DNA of 64,000 bases, taken from positions 19,741,839-19,805,838 of the forward strand of contig CM049316.1 in the NCBI GenBank assembly GCA_026874595.1, read 5' to 3'. The notes under the pieces were generated by a model. It was not told the origin of the DNA, did not search any database, and saw only the letters and a program-made list of their open reading frames with translations. Position 1 is the stretch's first letter. Each line of letters starts with the position of its first letter. Below, piece by piece: positions 12,012 to 25,048 of the stretch. The stretch comes from Sipunculus nudus (lineage: Eukaryota > Annelida > Sipuncula > Golfingiida > Sipunculidae). The translations under genes and the position numbers were made by a program.

Positions 12012-12019
12012 TCAACTGG

Positions 12020-13430
12020 TATCGCTGTTCTCATATCGCAGTCATTGTGAGCTGTTTTGCAATATTTTGAATTATTTTTCTTATACGAATGACATGCCAG
12101 GTAAGACATTATTATTTACTCGGTAGTCATAGGAATGGCTCCTGCAGCCTATGGCCTAGATTTTTTTATACTTTCTCCTTTGTACAAAAAAACATATCCC
12201 GGAAAACATGCCGATATGGGTACTGGTAGTATTTCCTTCCAATGAACTGAATAGCTGTAAAATAAATTTTATGTACCTCTTTAGGCCATTATTTTTTAAT
12301 TAATCGTTTCTCGAACGGAGCTGAAAAAACTTTAGGGCAGGAGGGAAAAAAATAAAAATAAAAACCGAAAAGACGTATCATCTTTAATTATTTATGTTAC
12401 CGAGTCATGTCATTAATATGCTATTAGCCATTGTGAACACAAATAAATAAAATAGGGGATTTTTTTAATTTTTTTTTTATAAACTGTTATAACACAAACT
12501 TGGTACACGTGTATGAATTTAACAATCTAAAATAACTTTTTTCTCAGGTAACATCAGTTCAAAGTTTTAAGTTAAGCTTTGTTACAATTTTAAATAATGG
12601 TGTTTGGCATTCCTTTTTTGTCGAAGAAGTGTGACACATTCAGAGGAACTTAACAGAGATGTTACAGATAAAATGATAAAAAAAATAATGAATGCCAAGA
12701 TATTACTCCAGGAATCTGTCACAGAATTTCAATGTTAAGCTTTCTCTGTTAATTTTTTGAACAGGTAAAAAAAGGAAATAAAAATACTAAGTCAACATTA
12801 TTTAAAGTCTGAATACCTTAAGAGTAAATATTAAGAACCTTGAAAATAAAATTTTACCGTGCAATCCATGTTTTGATATCATAAGGCAAAAACCCACAGC
12901 CATTTCCCCCATAATTACTCAATAAAAAAGAAGAATCATTATGGTTTCTTGTCAGGTACTCTCTCGACAGATGCTAGATACAGGACTTTCCACTTGTTTC
13001 ATAATTTGAACTAAACTTGTATTGAAATCAAAGAGCAACCGTCTGTTCAGTGTAAGATTAATTATATATTTCGCCAATAAGACGTTCACCCTTCATTGGA
13101 ATATGAAAAAAAAATACTAAATGTTTGATGAAATGCCAACAACTGTATATACTCTATCTTAATAAGCTTTAGACAAGTTATTCTTTTCTTTTTTTAATAT
13201 CATACTTAATGACGTATGTGGGCGATAACGGGAAGCTGACGGTCATTCTCGAGAGGAAATAGATGGAAAGCCTGATTCGAGTGACCTTTATTCTTTATCT
13301 GATGTATAAAAGGAACTGATGAATTCTTTCCTGTGTTTAATTTGATAATTATAATTGATAAACTCTGATGATAAAGTCTGAGTGCCGAATTCTGGACTGA
13401 ACGCCGTCAATATGCCATGCAGCTTGAATA
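12020..13430. other. AT-rich unassigned stretch
   Basis: Poly-T and poly-A runs are frequent and no long open frame exists. A TATAAAA at about 13304 lies upstream of the 13.4-13.7 kb repeats and could be a decayed promoter. Confidence 0.5.
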
Positions 13431-13435
13431 ACCGA

Positions 13436-13715
13436 CCGGGACGCCGTGCAAGGTCCGTTACCTGACGATGTCAGTCCCCGTGGCATTTAGATAAGTATGT
13501 GGATGTATCACTCATTAAATATATTTTCAATTGGTGTTTGTTATTTCTCATTATCTATATGTTTTCCTTTAAATAATATTAAAAAAGAATTCGTATTTTG
13601 GTAATATGCGGGCTGGATTAACCCACCGCTAAGCCGTGCAAGCTTCGACACCTGACGATGTCAATAACTGTGGCATTTTGGTACATATGCGGATGTATCA
13701 CTCAATAAATTATAT
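13436..13715 (+). repeat. Two direct copies of an ~85-bp block
   Basis: GCCGTGCAAGGTCCGTTACCTGACGATGTCAG, with GTGGCATTT, TATGTGGATGTATCACTCATTAAAT, occurs at about 13442-13521; a related form recurs at about 13634-13712. The spacing is about 192 bp. Each ends near an AATAAA/TTAAAT. It could be duplicated LTR or terminator sequence of a retroelement; no adjoining coding region supports that. Confidence 0.5.
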
Positions 13716-13779
13716 AAATCCCTTCTGTTTGTTACTTCTCCTTTGTTCTCCTTATTTCTATTTTGTTATGTTCACCTTT

Positions 13780-13932
13780 GAGTTATATTAATAAAACAAC
13801 CTCAACGTGAGAGTTATATTAATAAAACAACCTCAACGTGAGAGTTATATTAATAAAACAACCTCAACGTGAGAGTTATATTAATAAAACAACCTCAACG
13901 TGAGAGTATTATTAATAAAACAACCTCAACGT
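13780..13932 (+). repeat. 31-bp tandem array, five units
   Basis: The unit is GAGAGTTATATTAATAAAACA followed by ACCTCAACGT, repeated almost without change (one unit has GTATTATT). Near identity suggests recent expansion or gene conversion. Confidence 0.9.
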
Positions 13933-14019
13933 GATAATAATAGGAGTGAAGCCTGTTGTATTAACCAAACCTCTGCCACAGGCTCGAATGCCACGGGGGG
14001 GGGGGGGGGGGGGGGTTAC

Positions 14020-14620
14020 GGAGCGCCATCGTGTGTCTGTGTAAGAGACTAGGATCAACCACGAAAATGACCTGTGCGTGTGAATTTAACTGGAACCTGA
14101 ATTTGAAATGAAATACGAACATTGAGCCACAACTCCGGACAATTTATATTTTTCTTTAAGGATACACAAATCGTATGGGATCATATGTTGTTTCAAATGG
14201 CAATGATCCCCGTGACAATGGTCTCAAAAACTGGTTCCAATATACCCGCGAAACCACGTGCTTAGTGAGAACAGAGTTAATGCAATACAACAGGCACATT
14301 AAACGATATTAATAATATTCCCCTGAAGAAATGAGTGGTTCCTTCCTCTTGAAATGAGGATTCCATTCCCAGAGTCCGTGTCTGATGGCCGTAGCCTCGA
14401 ATTCAGTATCAAAAGTACTGAGCTGAGATCGTTTAAATCGCTCTGACAGTTTGCATTATTACCCCTTAGGAGTCATTATCTACAAACATATATGCACGGA
14501 AGTCGGCAACATTCGTAGGGAGTGCCGTTTAACGTCTTAGGTTATGCAAATGAGTTTACATGAATCCTGGGGAGGAAACGGAGCGCCACCGTGTGTCTGT
14601 CTCAGAGACTATACCAAAAC
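14020..14620 (+). repeat. Dispersed direct repeat CGGAGCGCCA-CGTGTGTCTGT
   Basis: The block at 14020-14050 recurs at 14579-14611, both followed by a run to AGAGACTA. The spacing is about 558 bp. A G run lies just before the first. No gene is recognisable between them. Confidence 0.45.
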
Positions 14621-15475
14621 GTTTGTCCAGCCAAGGCATGCCGCGTCGTCGTGGTTACTGGGGTTACCGAGTAGGGAGTTTTGCTACCTAAATTAGCGAT
14701 AAGCGCCGAAGTCAAATCAAACAATGGTCGGTACATTTCACGCAAAAATTAAACGAAACTTTGGCGGAAACACGTGGGATAATATTTATATAAATAATAT
14801 TTTGATAAATTTCATTTTTATTTTTATTTCAATTTTCCAGTTTGTAGGGTCGTCGGGTTCGAGAAACAACACCTTAAAAAATAATGGCATTATAATCTCT
14901 TCGGTGTAAGCTAAAGCTTTGACTGTGCTAACCTCATCTTCCCTAACTAGTTATCTAGTCACCGATCCATGGGGCATATCCAGAAGGCATATATCGGTAA
15001 TAACCTCCATTTGAATAGCCATATAAATCGCTCTGTTTAAGTCTGCATTGCAGTACAATTTTATTAGAATTAACCTTACAGTACAGCAAAGAATAACCGA
15101 AATCTGTAGGCATTTCAAAATAATGAAAAGAGCCTACTTCTCGGTGAACTATGGTGTCCTATGAACAAAACTGCCGCTACTTACAGTACAGAACGTTCAT
15201 TAGCCAGAGAGGGGCAGTTAAAGTGTGTACACAGTCCTGAAGTAAGTTTTGTGTATTTATCTATTTGAAACACTTGGTGACCGAGGTGATGCCACACAGG
15301 AAATGCGTGAGCCGAGTAAATACACCGTCAATTATATTATAAATGTTGAATAACGCCATTTGTTCTTGCCTTTCGGTCACAAATATAGTTTCATTCAGTG
15401 ACACAGAGACAGAGCAGGGTCTAAAACTATTTAAGTGCTCCTTTCATTTCATTTATTTGACTCGTATGCACGTAT

Positions 15476-15478
<3 letters not shown>

Positions 15479-15536
<58 letters not shown>
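15479..15536. repeat. (TA)n microsatellite
   Basis: 58 bp of TA repeat abutting a GGATCC-type MITE. Confidence 0.95.
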
Positions 15537-15537
<1 letters not shown>

Positions 15538-15540
<3 letters not shown>

Positions 15541-15760
15541 AGCGGATCCAGGGGGGTCCAGGGTGTCCGGACCCCCCTTTTTCATCAAAAAGAACTTTTT
15601 TTAAAGGCTTCAGACAAACTTTTGCGGCTTGGACCCCCCTTTATCCAGACCTGAGGACCTTTTTTTAGGGTTTTCAATGGTCCTCCTGGGTTGGAGCCCC
15701 AGTGGCGGATCCAGAGTGGAAGCTTTGGGGGCTGAAGCCGCCCCCCCCCCCCCCGATTGA
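15538..15760. mobile_element. MITE-like element with GCGGATCCAG ends, copy 1
   Basis: It contains AGCGGATCCAGGGGGGTCC near 15541 and GGCGGATCCAGAGTGG near 15705, with ACCCCCCTTT and TTTTAAAGGCTTCAGACAAAC inside. The GGATCC core and runs of C/G recur at 17.97 and 23.56 kb. It follows directly after a (TA)n tract. Ends are approximate. Confidence 0.5.
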
Positions 15761-15769
15761 AACATGGTT

Positions 15770-17830
15770 ATCATTTTTTATCAGAGGAGATTTTCTTTAC
15801 ATTATTTCCAGTTGCCATCATACAAATATCATCCTTTCTACTAAAAAACAAAGGTTGAAATCCCCATGAATCGTTAGGAGAAACGCGTGTCTACACCAGT
15901 ATCAGGCATCACTTTATTCCTCCGCCGTTAGAAGAGAGGTCTACTAAAATGGTCCGCGTCTGTCAGTCCCTCCGTCGTTTCGTCCGTCTGTCCTTCAATC
16001 CGTCCGTCCGTCCCGCACCATCACCGATGCCACACTTTCATAGTTAAATAAATGGCCGGGGACCATTGTGGCCCAAGGTCCTTGTTGTATTTTTATATAA
16101 TTTATTGGCCATTTTACAACAATGGTTTTAGACGTTAAACATTTCGATCTACATGATCTATCAACCTTGGCTCACTCAAGCATTTCTCGTGCAATGTTCC
16201 AGCTGTCCTTTGGCTTGTGAACGTGATTAAGCGTTAAAATAAAAAGCAAGCCTTAATCACCTTTCTTTATACTAGGAATAGAAATGTATAATAATTTTAA
16301 AATTCAGACGTATATCTATTAAAGAGATCTGACGTTTGAATGTATAAAAGCAAGTTCAAGAATAATGAAGCAGATGCACACATGGAAAAGTAATTTAAGC
16401 TATACCAGTTATTCAAAATAAACGCTGGTCAGTAATACCTCAAAAAGTAGTAAGAGAATAATATTCAATCATGAGTTATTCGTTTGCCTTTTCCAATGAT
16501 GTTTAATGCACTTAAAGATATGTAGTTGTGTCTTTATTTTATGACTGGTCAATTATTTGAGATTAAATAATGAACGAAATGTTTACATCTTTGGGAACTT
16601 GTGCTCACATGTCATGTTCATCTAAATACGATACTTTAAAAAGAGATGATTAAAATACCCAAGTCTTTTTATTATTGTTACTGTACCTAATTATAACAGA
16701 TCACGTAAGCGTGACGAGCATAAATTTGTTACGGAGATAAAAAAATCAGATTCAGCAACACTAGGCAGCGTGATATGTTTAGGGGAATGAATAAAAAGTC
16801 AGTATTTTTTGTCAACGAATAATTATAATTTATTCTTAGAACAGTCTTTACATTACAATACACTAAATTAATACAAATACACAGTATAACAATAATAAAA
16901 ATGTACATCACCAGAGTGTCCGGATCCTAGGCTTTGATTTCTGGATACCACCACTGCCACAGCTCAACTTGAGTCCTTTAACACAAATAATCCTCGTAAA
17001 TAGTTCAAATAAATCTTCCCAGATAATAGTCCGATTCAATCCCGAAATCAATTCGTTGTAATCCAAAAGTGAAGCTCTGGTAATAATCCCAAAGACAAAC
17101 TGAAGACAATCCGTATATAAAGTCTATTTAAAATCCGTTGAAGATCTGAAAGTTCTGCAATTATCGGAATTATCCCCCCCCCCCCCCCCAAAAAAAAAAA
17201 AAAACACTGACGAGAGAGTCACACTCATAGTCTCTATTTATAGCTTTTTTCACCCGAAGCCCAGAAACTTCCATATTCACGAACACTCCAAAGAACAGCA
17301 ATACACACGTGTCCATACCGCATGAACAGACCCGAAAATTCTAGACTACAACGAGCGCCGTGACTCTAAATGCCAGAGTTCAGCCATTGCGGTTCCCATA
17401 GCAGCGCACAGGGTTTGCGCTTAACACGAATTAGAATGCCTAGCACATGCCAAGTTGTGTAATATCTCAAGCAAAACAAACAGACATGTAACATTATTTA
17501 TAAATCGGTTGATAGAAGGAAACAAAATAATTTCCAGATCATTTATTCTTTTGCTTTGAATTCCGCATTCTTACGGCTTGCTCCGGAGAAGTTTTTATTT
17601 GCTGAGTTAATTATTCCTCTGCGAAGCAAGGTTTATCATGTTATTATCGACGTTGGTTGATTCGTTGATTTGAAACATTTTTATTAATTATTCTGAAGTT
17701 TATGAATAGAAAAAGGGCAGTTTTTCGTTTTAAAATGGCAAAGAATTCAGTTTTTTTAGGTATAAAGTGATTAAATTCACATATCGTATCCAACAATGGA
17801 CTGATTATAACTTTTTAAACATCAGAAGTT
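15770..17830. other. Unassigned stretch
   Basis: Holds CGTCCGTC-rich sequence at 15960-16015, similar to the CGGACGG stretch of the 340-bp array, and a poly-C/poly-A run at 17176-17204. No gene recognised. Confidence 0.5.
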
Positions 17831-17832
17831 TA

Positions 17833-17837
<5 letters not shown>

Positions 17838-17887
<50 letters not shown>

Positions 17888-17945
17888 AGATAAATGTCTA
17901 TGGCAAGTGCCTGCGCCAATATGTGTGTGTGTGTGTGTGTGTGTG
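17838..17945. repeat. (TA)n and (GT)n microsatellites
   Basis: TA repeat at 17838-17884 and GT repeat at 17922-17945, followed by a C run and MITE remnant. Confidence 0.9.
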
Positions 17946-17957
17946 CAAAGTGTCTAC

Positions 17958-18021
17958 TAGCCCCCCCCCCCCCGGATCCGCCCCTGGACCCCCCTTTTCC
18001 TAAATCCTGGATCCGCCCCTG
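17958..18021. mobile_element. Short MITE remnant with GGATCCGCCCCTG ends, copy 2
   Basis: A C run leads to CGGATCCGCCCCTGGACCCC, followed by TAAATCCTGGATCCGCCCCTG. The CAGGGGCGGATCC terminus (inverted) resembles hAT-type terminal repeats. Both motifs here point the same way, so it is a partial or rearranged copy. Confidence 0.5.
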
Positions 18022-18441
18022 TATATATACACGTATGTTTTTGAGTGTGTGTTTGTTCAAAATGTGCAGGTAGAAATATTAATATTATGATTTAAAGTTA
18101 TTTCTGCTTCATTTACACCCTAGTTTATTGGTAGGAAAATATCATGATAAAATCTAGTTGTGTCCATATCTATGCACAATTTTTGAATGCCTTCACGCGG
18201 AACGTTATGAGATATGTAATATTTTTTCAGTTAAGACGCAATTGCATACACGCCATGTTACCTAGAACGTTTAAACTTTAACAGACGTGCCATTTGCAAT
18301 GCAAAAGTGCAGTGGTAAGTTTGGTATCGATATCGTTAATAGTCTTTGACTAATACACACATTACAAAAACGTGACGTCACCATATTCGCCTCATCTGTG
18401 AAAACCACTGGAGATAACAATCACATTTCATTTCTGTTTTA

Positions 18442-18482
<41 letters not shown>
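18442..18482. repeat. (ATT)n microsatellite
   Basis: About 41 bp of ATT repeat; may be the tail of a LINE but no LINE coding sequence was seen next to it. Confidence 0.9.
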
Positions 18483-18484
<2 letters not shown>

Positions 18485-19213
18485 CAAAATTTGGGTCAAT
18501 GGGGTCGAAGGTCAAGGACACACTTCAAGTAAGTATTTCGTAATATACAACTAACACAGCACTAACACCACCTGTACGACCATTCTATTAGTAGTAGTAC
18601 CCCCTTCTTTTATATTCAATATGCAGATCCAATTTATAATACAGTGTTATGTTTTGAGGGGCTTTCTTCTTGCATTGATGTATCTACAGACATATAGCGT
18701 CCAATGATTATAGAAAAGTCGGAGGATACGTGGGAATAGGTTAAGATCCGTACTTGTCGTATGACAGTTACAAAGAAGTTCAATTTTTAATTATTGTGAC
18801 GATTAAAGGTTCTAATGGTCTTTGGAGTAGAATTTACTTACTGACAAAGCTGTCAATCTATGTACATTTTATAGTTAAGGGTTGTCCCAGGTCCCGAGAA
18901 TTTATGAAAGCAATTGTATACGACTATTGGTTTCAGAGAAAATATGACGTTACGTAACAAGATGGACGTAGGTCAATATGAGAAAATTGCAGATGAATTT
19001 CCATCAAATTTGGGACATTTCTCACCTGGCATCGCGCCCGGTCCACTATTTTCAACACTTATTTACAGAAGTAAGCAAACGGTTTCAAGGCAATGTTTTG
19101 GCAAGTACAGATTTATTTTAAAGGGAAGTAACTTTTTTTCGTGTTTACTCAACATGCTTTCTGGGTGATTTATAGAGATGCCCATTTTATAGAGGTGCCA
19201 CTAGGAGATGTTC

Positions 19214-19318
<105 letters not shown>

Positions 19319-19778
19319 AAACAATCAATATGAAGCTACACCTCCTTGACAGTTATGTTAGACAGAACTAGACAAACATGACTTTACTAAAAGTACTCAT
19401 ATTATCAAATCATGCCCAGCCCCGGGTCCAATGAATGCTGTTAGTTGTGACTCATTATCTTGTTTTGAGCGGCAGGCTTTGTAATTAACGTTTATTGACA
19501 ATTCTATAATTGTTTTACCCATGTTTGTGTGTTTTCTTAACAAAGTTGCCATATATTCGTGTTTTTATTATATTCATTATAATTTTGAGACACAATATGT
19601 ATAACAATTAAGGCCATTCCTTATTGTTCGAGGTTTCAATGTAAACTAGTGGCCCATGGGCCATGACGCTCAGCTGAATTCAAGGAATGTTGAACAATGA
19701 GCAAAATGATTGCCAGAGTGCAAACAAATCATGAATTTTGTGAAGAGTCCTTAGAAATTGGTTTCAGTGGGTTCTGGA

Positions 19779-21916
19779 CAGATGACAACTTCATTTGAAG
19801 GTCTCATAAATAGAAAAAAATGCGTAAAAATTAGAAAAAAAACAGGTAGTGCCACAAGTCTGCAGGAACTAATGAAACACTCCATGATCAATATATATCC
19901 AACGAATCATGGCTATCAAGACATTAGTTATTCAGATACTGGAGCTTTTGTTTGTTTCAATTTTTTAATTATTCTTGGGGGTACTTACGAGCCCCATAGC
20001 TCGGAGGATATTGGTAACAGAGACCTCTGTTTCCACAGAGACTTTTCATGGACCTTCCTTGATCCGAAGTTAAAAGAATCCAGGTCCAGTGGTTACGATT
20101 TGTGCCCTGTTAACAGATGACAGCTTCTTTGAAGGTCTCAAAAATAAAGAAAAAAATTCGTAAAAATTGGAAAAAATACAGGTGGCGCCACCAATTTGCA
20201 GGAACCATTGGAACATCTCATGATCAATATTCATGCAAAGAATCATGGTAATTAATGCAGTAGTTATTCAGATACTTGAGCTTTTGTATCGAATTTTGCA
20301 TTATTCTTGGAGGGTAATTTGGAGCCCCATAGCTCGGAGGATATGGATAACAGAGACCTTATTTCAGGTTTTCAAGGAGATTTTTTATGGACCTCCCGTG
20401 ATATTAAGTTTGAATATTCCAGGTCCAGTGGTTACGATTTGTGCCCTGTTAACAGATGACAGTTTCATTGCAGGTCTAAAAAAAAGAGAAAAAAATTCGT
20501 AAAAATTGGAAAAATACAGGTGGCGCCACCAGTCTGCAGGAAGTGATGGAACATCCCATGATCAATATTCATGCAAAGAATCATTCTGATCAATGCAGTA
20601 GTTATTCAGATACTTGAGCTTTTGAATCAAATTTTGCATTATTCATGGGGGGTACTTCGGAGCCCCATAGCTCAAAAGATATGGGTAACAGAGACCTAAT
20701 TTCAGGTTTCAAAGGAGATTTTTCATGGACCTCCCTGGGTGTCAGGTGAGAAGATTCCAGGTAAAGCGGTTACGATTTGTACCCTGTTAACAGATGACAG
20801 CTTCATTGCAGGTCTGAAAAAAAAGAGAAAAAAATCGTAAAATTTGAAAAAAATACAGGTGGCGCCACCAGTTTGCAGGAACTGTTGGAACATCCCATGA
20901 TCAATATTCATGCAAAGAATCATGGTGATCAATGCAGTAATTATTTAGATACTTGAGCTTTTCTATCAAATTTTGCATTATTCTGGGGGGTACTTTGGAG
21001 CCCCATAGCTCAAAGGATATGGGTAACAGAGACCTAATTTCCGGTTTTCAAAGAGATTTTTCATGGACCTCCCTGGAATTAAAGTTTGAAGATTCCAGGT
21101 CCAGTGGTTACGATTTGTGCCCTGTTAACAGATGACAGTGTCATTGCAGGTCTGAAAAGAAAAGAGAAAAAAATTGTAAAAATTTGAAAAAATACAGGTG
21201 GCGCCACCAGTCTGCAGGATGTGATGGAACGTCCCATGTTCAGTATTCATGCAAAGAATCATGGTGATCAATGCAGTAGTTATTCAGATACTTGAGCTTT
21301 TGTATCAAATTTTGCATTATCCTGGGGGGGGGGGGTACTTCGGAGCCCCATAGCTCAAAGGATATGGGTAACAGAGACTTAATTTCAGGAATTAATGGAG
21401 ATTTTTTATGGACCTCCCGTGATATTAAGTTTGAAGATTCCAGGTCCAGTGGTTAAGATTTGTGCCCTGTTAACAGATGACAGTTTCATTGCAAGTCTGA
21501 AAAGAAAAGAGAAAAAAATTGTAAAAATTTGAAAAAATACAGGTGGCGCCACCAGTCTGCAGGATGTGATGGAACGTCCCATGTTCAGTATTCATGCAAA
21601 GAATCATGGTGATCAATGCAGTAGTTATTCAGATACTTGAGCTTTTGTATCAAATTTTGCATTATCCTGGGGGGGGGGGGGGGGTACTTTGGAGCCCCAT
21701 AGCTCAAAGGATATGGGTAACAGAGACTTAATTTCAGGTTTCCAAGGAGATTTTTCATGGACCTCCCTGGATTTCAAGTGAGAAGATTACAGGTCGAGCG
21801 GTTACGATTTGTGCTCTGTTAACGGACGGCCGGCCGGACGGACGAACGGCCAGCCGGACGGACGACGGACAAAGAGTGATCGCTATAGCTCAGATGACTT
21901 TCAGTCAGCTGAGCTA
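19779..21916 (+). repeat. Six tandem ~340-bp units with palindromic tail
   Basis: Units start with ACAGATGACA at 19779, 20113, 20452, 20790, 21128 and 21473 (periods 334, 339, 338, 338, 345). Each holds an A-rich start, a GGTGGCGCCACCA near-palindrome, GGAGCCCCATAGCTC, GATATGGGTAACAGAGAC, TGGACCTCCC and GGTTACGATTTGTGCCCTG. The last unit ends at about 21822 and passes into GC-rich CGGACGG repeats, then ACAAAGAGTGATCGCTA and a 31-bp imperfect palindrome (21886-21916). Short open frames inside are by-products of the repeat. No coding signal is seen. The structure resembles non-autonomous elements with internal tandem repeats known in molluscs. Confidence 0.85.
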
Positions 21917-21929
21917 AAAAGTAAGCAGT

Positions 21930-23550
21930 GTTCCCGACAGTACAATACCTACCAGGAATAACATAGGAAAGGTCCAAGGATCCCGCCACTGATCGACAGT
22001 CCCATCACCTGATCCCATTGACCTTTTAGTTATTTGAAAATTCGACCCGATAAGCTGCTCAGATTATTTTAAAAATAACTGCAAAATATATGGATTTTAG
22101 ACATTAAACACATTAAGAGTCATCCAAAGCACGGGCGTTGATAGGGTATTTAGCAGCGTGCACTTACCATCTTTTCTGTAATATCATGAGAGTTATAACT
22201 TACAAACATGGCAAACAAGTATGGAACAATTATAAGTCTTTTTGCTTGATTAATGGTTTTTTCCCCATTAACTACAAATGTATATTTACACATTAAGTTC
22301 TCCAAGAAATTTGATCAAGAAATTAAGAATCAAGACCTCTTGAATTTACCTGATGGCCGTCGAGAATATTTCCTGCAGGTAACGATTGCCCACATTGATC
22401 ATGCAGTTATCGCAAACTTTCCAATGAGGGCAGTATTGTCACCAGTGTTTGTCTTGTTTCTTTATCTAAATTCTCCGCTGCAGCAGGAACATGTCGTGCA
22501 AGTAATAAGTTATAAAGTTAACACTACGAAAACTCCAACTCATATAAAATTTTTATCACATTAAGATGCTCAAAACTCGCTTTTATGATAATTACAGTCC
22601 CTGAATGCGAATATTACGAGCTCTTATGCTATGGTCCCACTGTCCGATATTTGGGAATCTACAGTATTTCAGTATTTCCCGAAATCCGGCTGAATACACC
22701 GTACGGTTCACTCTTCAGTCCATACCCACGTGTGAGCCATATCAGGCGCCATTTTGTGCAATTTTATGAGGGTTCCCAAAATCACGTATTCCTTTCTCCC
22801 GAAATTCACAAACTGCGTTCCCTCTGCAAGACTAATCGAATTTCTGCTCATAATTTCCTCAGAAATTCGCAGATTCACCGATTTTTTTTATATAAAAGAA
22901 GTCCTGATATATTCTTTAAAAGATATGCTCAAATTACCATCATTTAAGGGTATTTAGTGTACCTTAATGTAAAAATCAATCGATTTGGAAAATTAGATTA
23001 TTGTTCTGATGTAAATGTGAAGCAAATCTTCTAGATTCATAGAATATGCTTCATGGGCGACAGTTGTTGTTATATTATGATAAACTGAAACAATATCAAC
23101 ATTCCCATGCAGGTTCTAATCCCTAGGTCTCTGTATGTTGCTACGTTTTTCAGGTCTTTATATATTTGATTTTGGAAATAAATATTAACTGCTTTAAATA
23201 ACAATGTTTAGACAGGTTTACTTTGATGACTAAAGTATACACAATTTGCTAAACAAAATGCATATAAAAAATCACTTGAAATCTAGACCAGCGCTGTATC
23301 TGTCCTATTAATCTAATTCCCTCATGAGTCTAAAGAATATTACGCTCCATTTAAATAGGTTATACTCATAAATGCATGAGGCAAACAGCACCAAAACACT
23401 CCTTGGATGCCAAGGATGGTGAATATTACATAATTTATGAAAATATCGCCACTGAGTAATGTACCGAAATATTGATACCCGTATGTCCAATCTCAGTTGT
23501 GAATCTAGAAATATATGGATAAGACAAATTTCGATGGGAGAAATAAATAT
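21930..23550. other. Unassigned stretch
   Basis: Overlapping open frames of 103-120 codons at 22253-22947 have no recognised motif and no coding-like composition. Confidence 0.5.
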
Positions 23551-23555
23551 TTAAA

Positions 23556-23777
23556 GGGGCGGATCCAGGATTTAGGAAAAAAAAGGGGGGGGGGGTCAAA
23601 CCAAGGAAGACTAATGAAAACCCTACTAAAAAGATCGTCAGGCCCGGAGGAGGGGGGGGGGGGTGGGGTGTGGGTGTGGGGGGGGGGGGGGTGGAGGCCG
23701 CAAACGTTTGTCTGAAACCCTTTAAAAAAGGTTTGGGCCGATAAAAAGGGACCCCCCGCCCCCCATCCGCTTCTGAT
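23556..23777. mobile_element. MITE-like element with GGGGCGGATCCAGG end, copy 3
   Basis: It starts GGGGCGGATCCAGGATTTAGG at 23556 and ends CCCCATCCGCTTCTGAT near 23777. The interior has long G runs (23584-23595, 23650-23690) and GTCTGAAACCCTTTAAAAAAGG, which matches the copy at 15.6 kb in inverse. It is the most complete member here, about 220 bp. Confidence 0.55.
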
Positions 23778-24987
23778 TTAGCTTTAGGACCTTAAAATAT
23801 CATCTAGCAAAGGCAAGCTATATACCGTAAATGAAAAGACCTCTTTTCTGTGACTGTGGGTTGGAATCAGTTTAAATCGGATCCGAAACCAATCATTCTG
23901 ATTTAGGAGCTCTAAATTTATTTCAGACATTTCCGACTTTGATTCTTAATACCATGCAACGTTTCTAAAGAGAAACAAAGCATTAAATTGAAAAAGTTAT
24001 CGCTTTATCTTTCTTTTTGAATACTAATTAAAAGGATTGATGAAATAATGAAAACGTCTGATTATTAACTTTGAAATGTTCGTGATTGACATCCATGCTA
24101 TACAAATGTACCAATAATGAATCTTGATTGGACTAGATGTCGCTGAAATGAGTTGTTGTTTTACCGTAAACTGTAATGAATATGTTCTGAAATATAATAT
24201 TTCAACGTTTATTGTAAGGGGAAAAATACATACATCACAAAGTGAGGGAAAGATAGCGCTGACAATGAAGTGTTTTATTACCATAAATATCTGCAGGTAC
24301 GTCCACATCTCAGAAAACCGAACATTGTGGGTGCTTGTGTATCATTTACTTTTTGCCCACGAGAGGTCACTTGTGTAGCACGTAGCACTGTGAATGGAAC
24401 AAGACCCACTTTGTTAATTTTTGCGGCATCATCTGGAATCTTCTGGGCCTCGTCGTACCGCTGATTAGTAGCCAACAAAGTATAACGACTGGCTAAACTA
24501 TGTTAATGTTAATAAACAACTTAACAACATATCGGTGACAGGTGTACGTTTTGTTCAACAGACCATCGGAATAACAAGCCCAAATTTTGTTTGTAAATTA
24601 AGAAGATATAGATATTATTTTAAATCCTACTTAAAAACATATTTCATTAATAGGATGAAATCGTGTTTGTTGATGCTCTAGCAACATCTTGATATTTTGT
24701 AATATCTTAATATCATGAGTCACAGAAAATGAATCCGAGACCCAAATGCTTGCTGCCGTGATGCATAATCGTAGTTGCCGTCAGGTGGCGCTGCGATAGT
24801 CCCTTCAAAACAATTTTAGATATTTCTGGATTAATGGAGAAATCAAGAAAATAGAGTCCGATTCCAATACAAATATCCTGAATAAGCAAATTAAAATGGA
24901 AATTTCAGATTTTTAAGTTAGTTGAAACATGCTTTTAGTGCAATGGCTAATAACATTTATATCTTCCGATGCTGAGCAAAGCTTGGT

Positions 24988-25002
24988 ATATATATATACC
25001 AA

Positions 25003-25044
<42 letters not shown>

Positions 25045-25048
25045 TATT
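24988..25048. repeat. (TA)n microsatellite, palindromic
   Basis: TA repeats interrupted by CCAAGA; the preceding CTTGGTATATATATACCAAG (24979-24998) is a perfect 20-bp palindrome. Confidence 0.9.

Noticed and set aside
11960-12015. CRE-like sites as a CREB-responsive promoter
   Set aside because: TGACGTCA also occurs at 18373, 29992, 31085 and 41309 without linked genes, so the sites have no specific support.
19758-21135. Several similar 60-120 codon open frames
   Set aside because: They recur because the 340-bp unit recurs; frames are not kept from unit to unit and contain no motif.
22253-22957. Open frames of 103-120 codons as a possible gene
   Set aside because: No motif, no splice support and overlapping frames of similar length.
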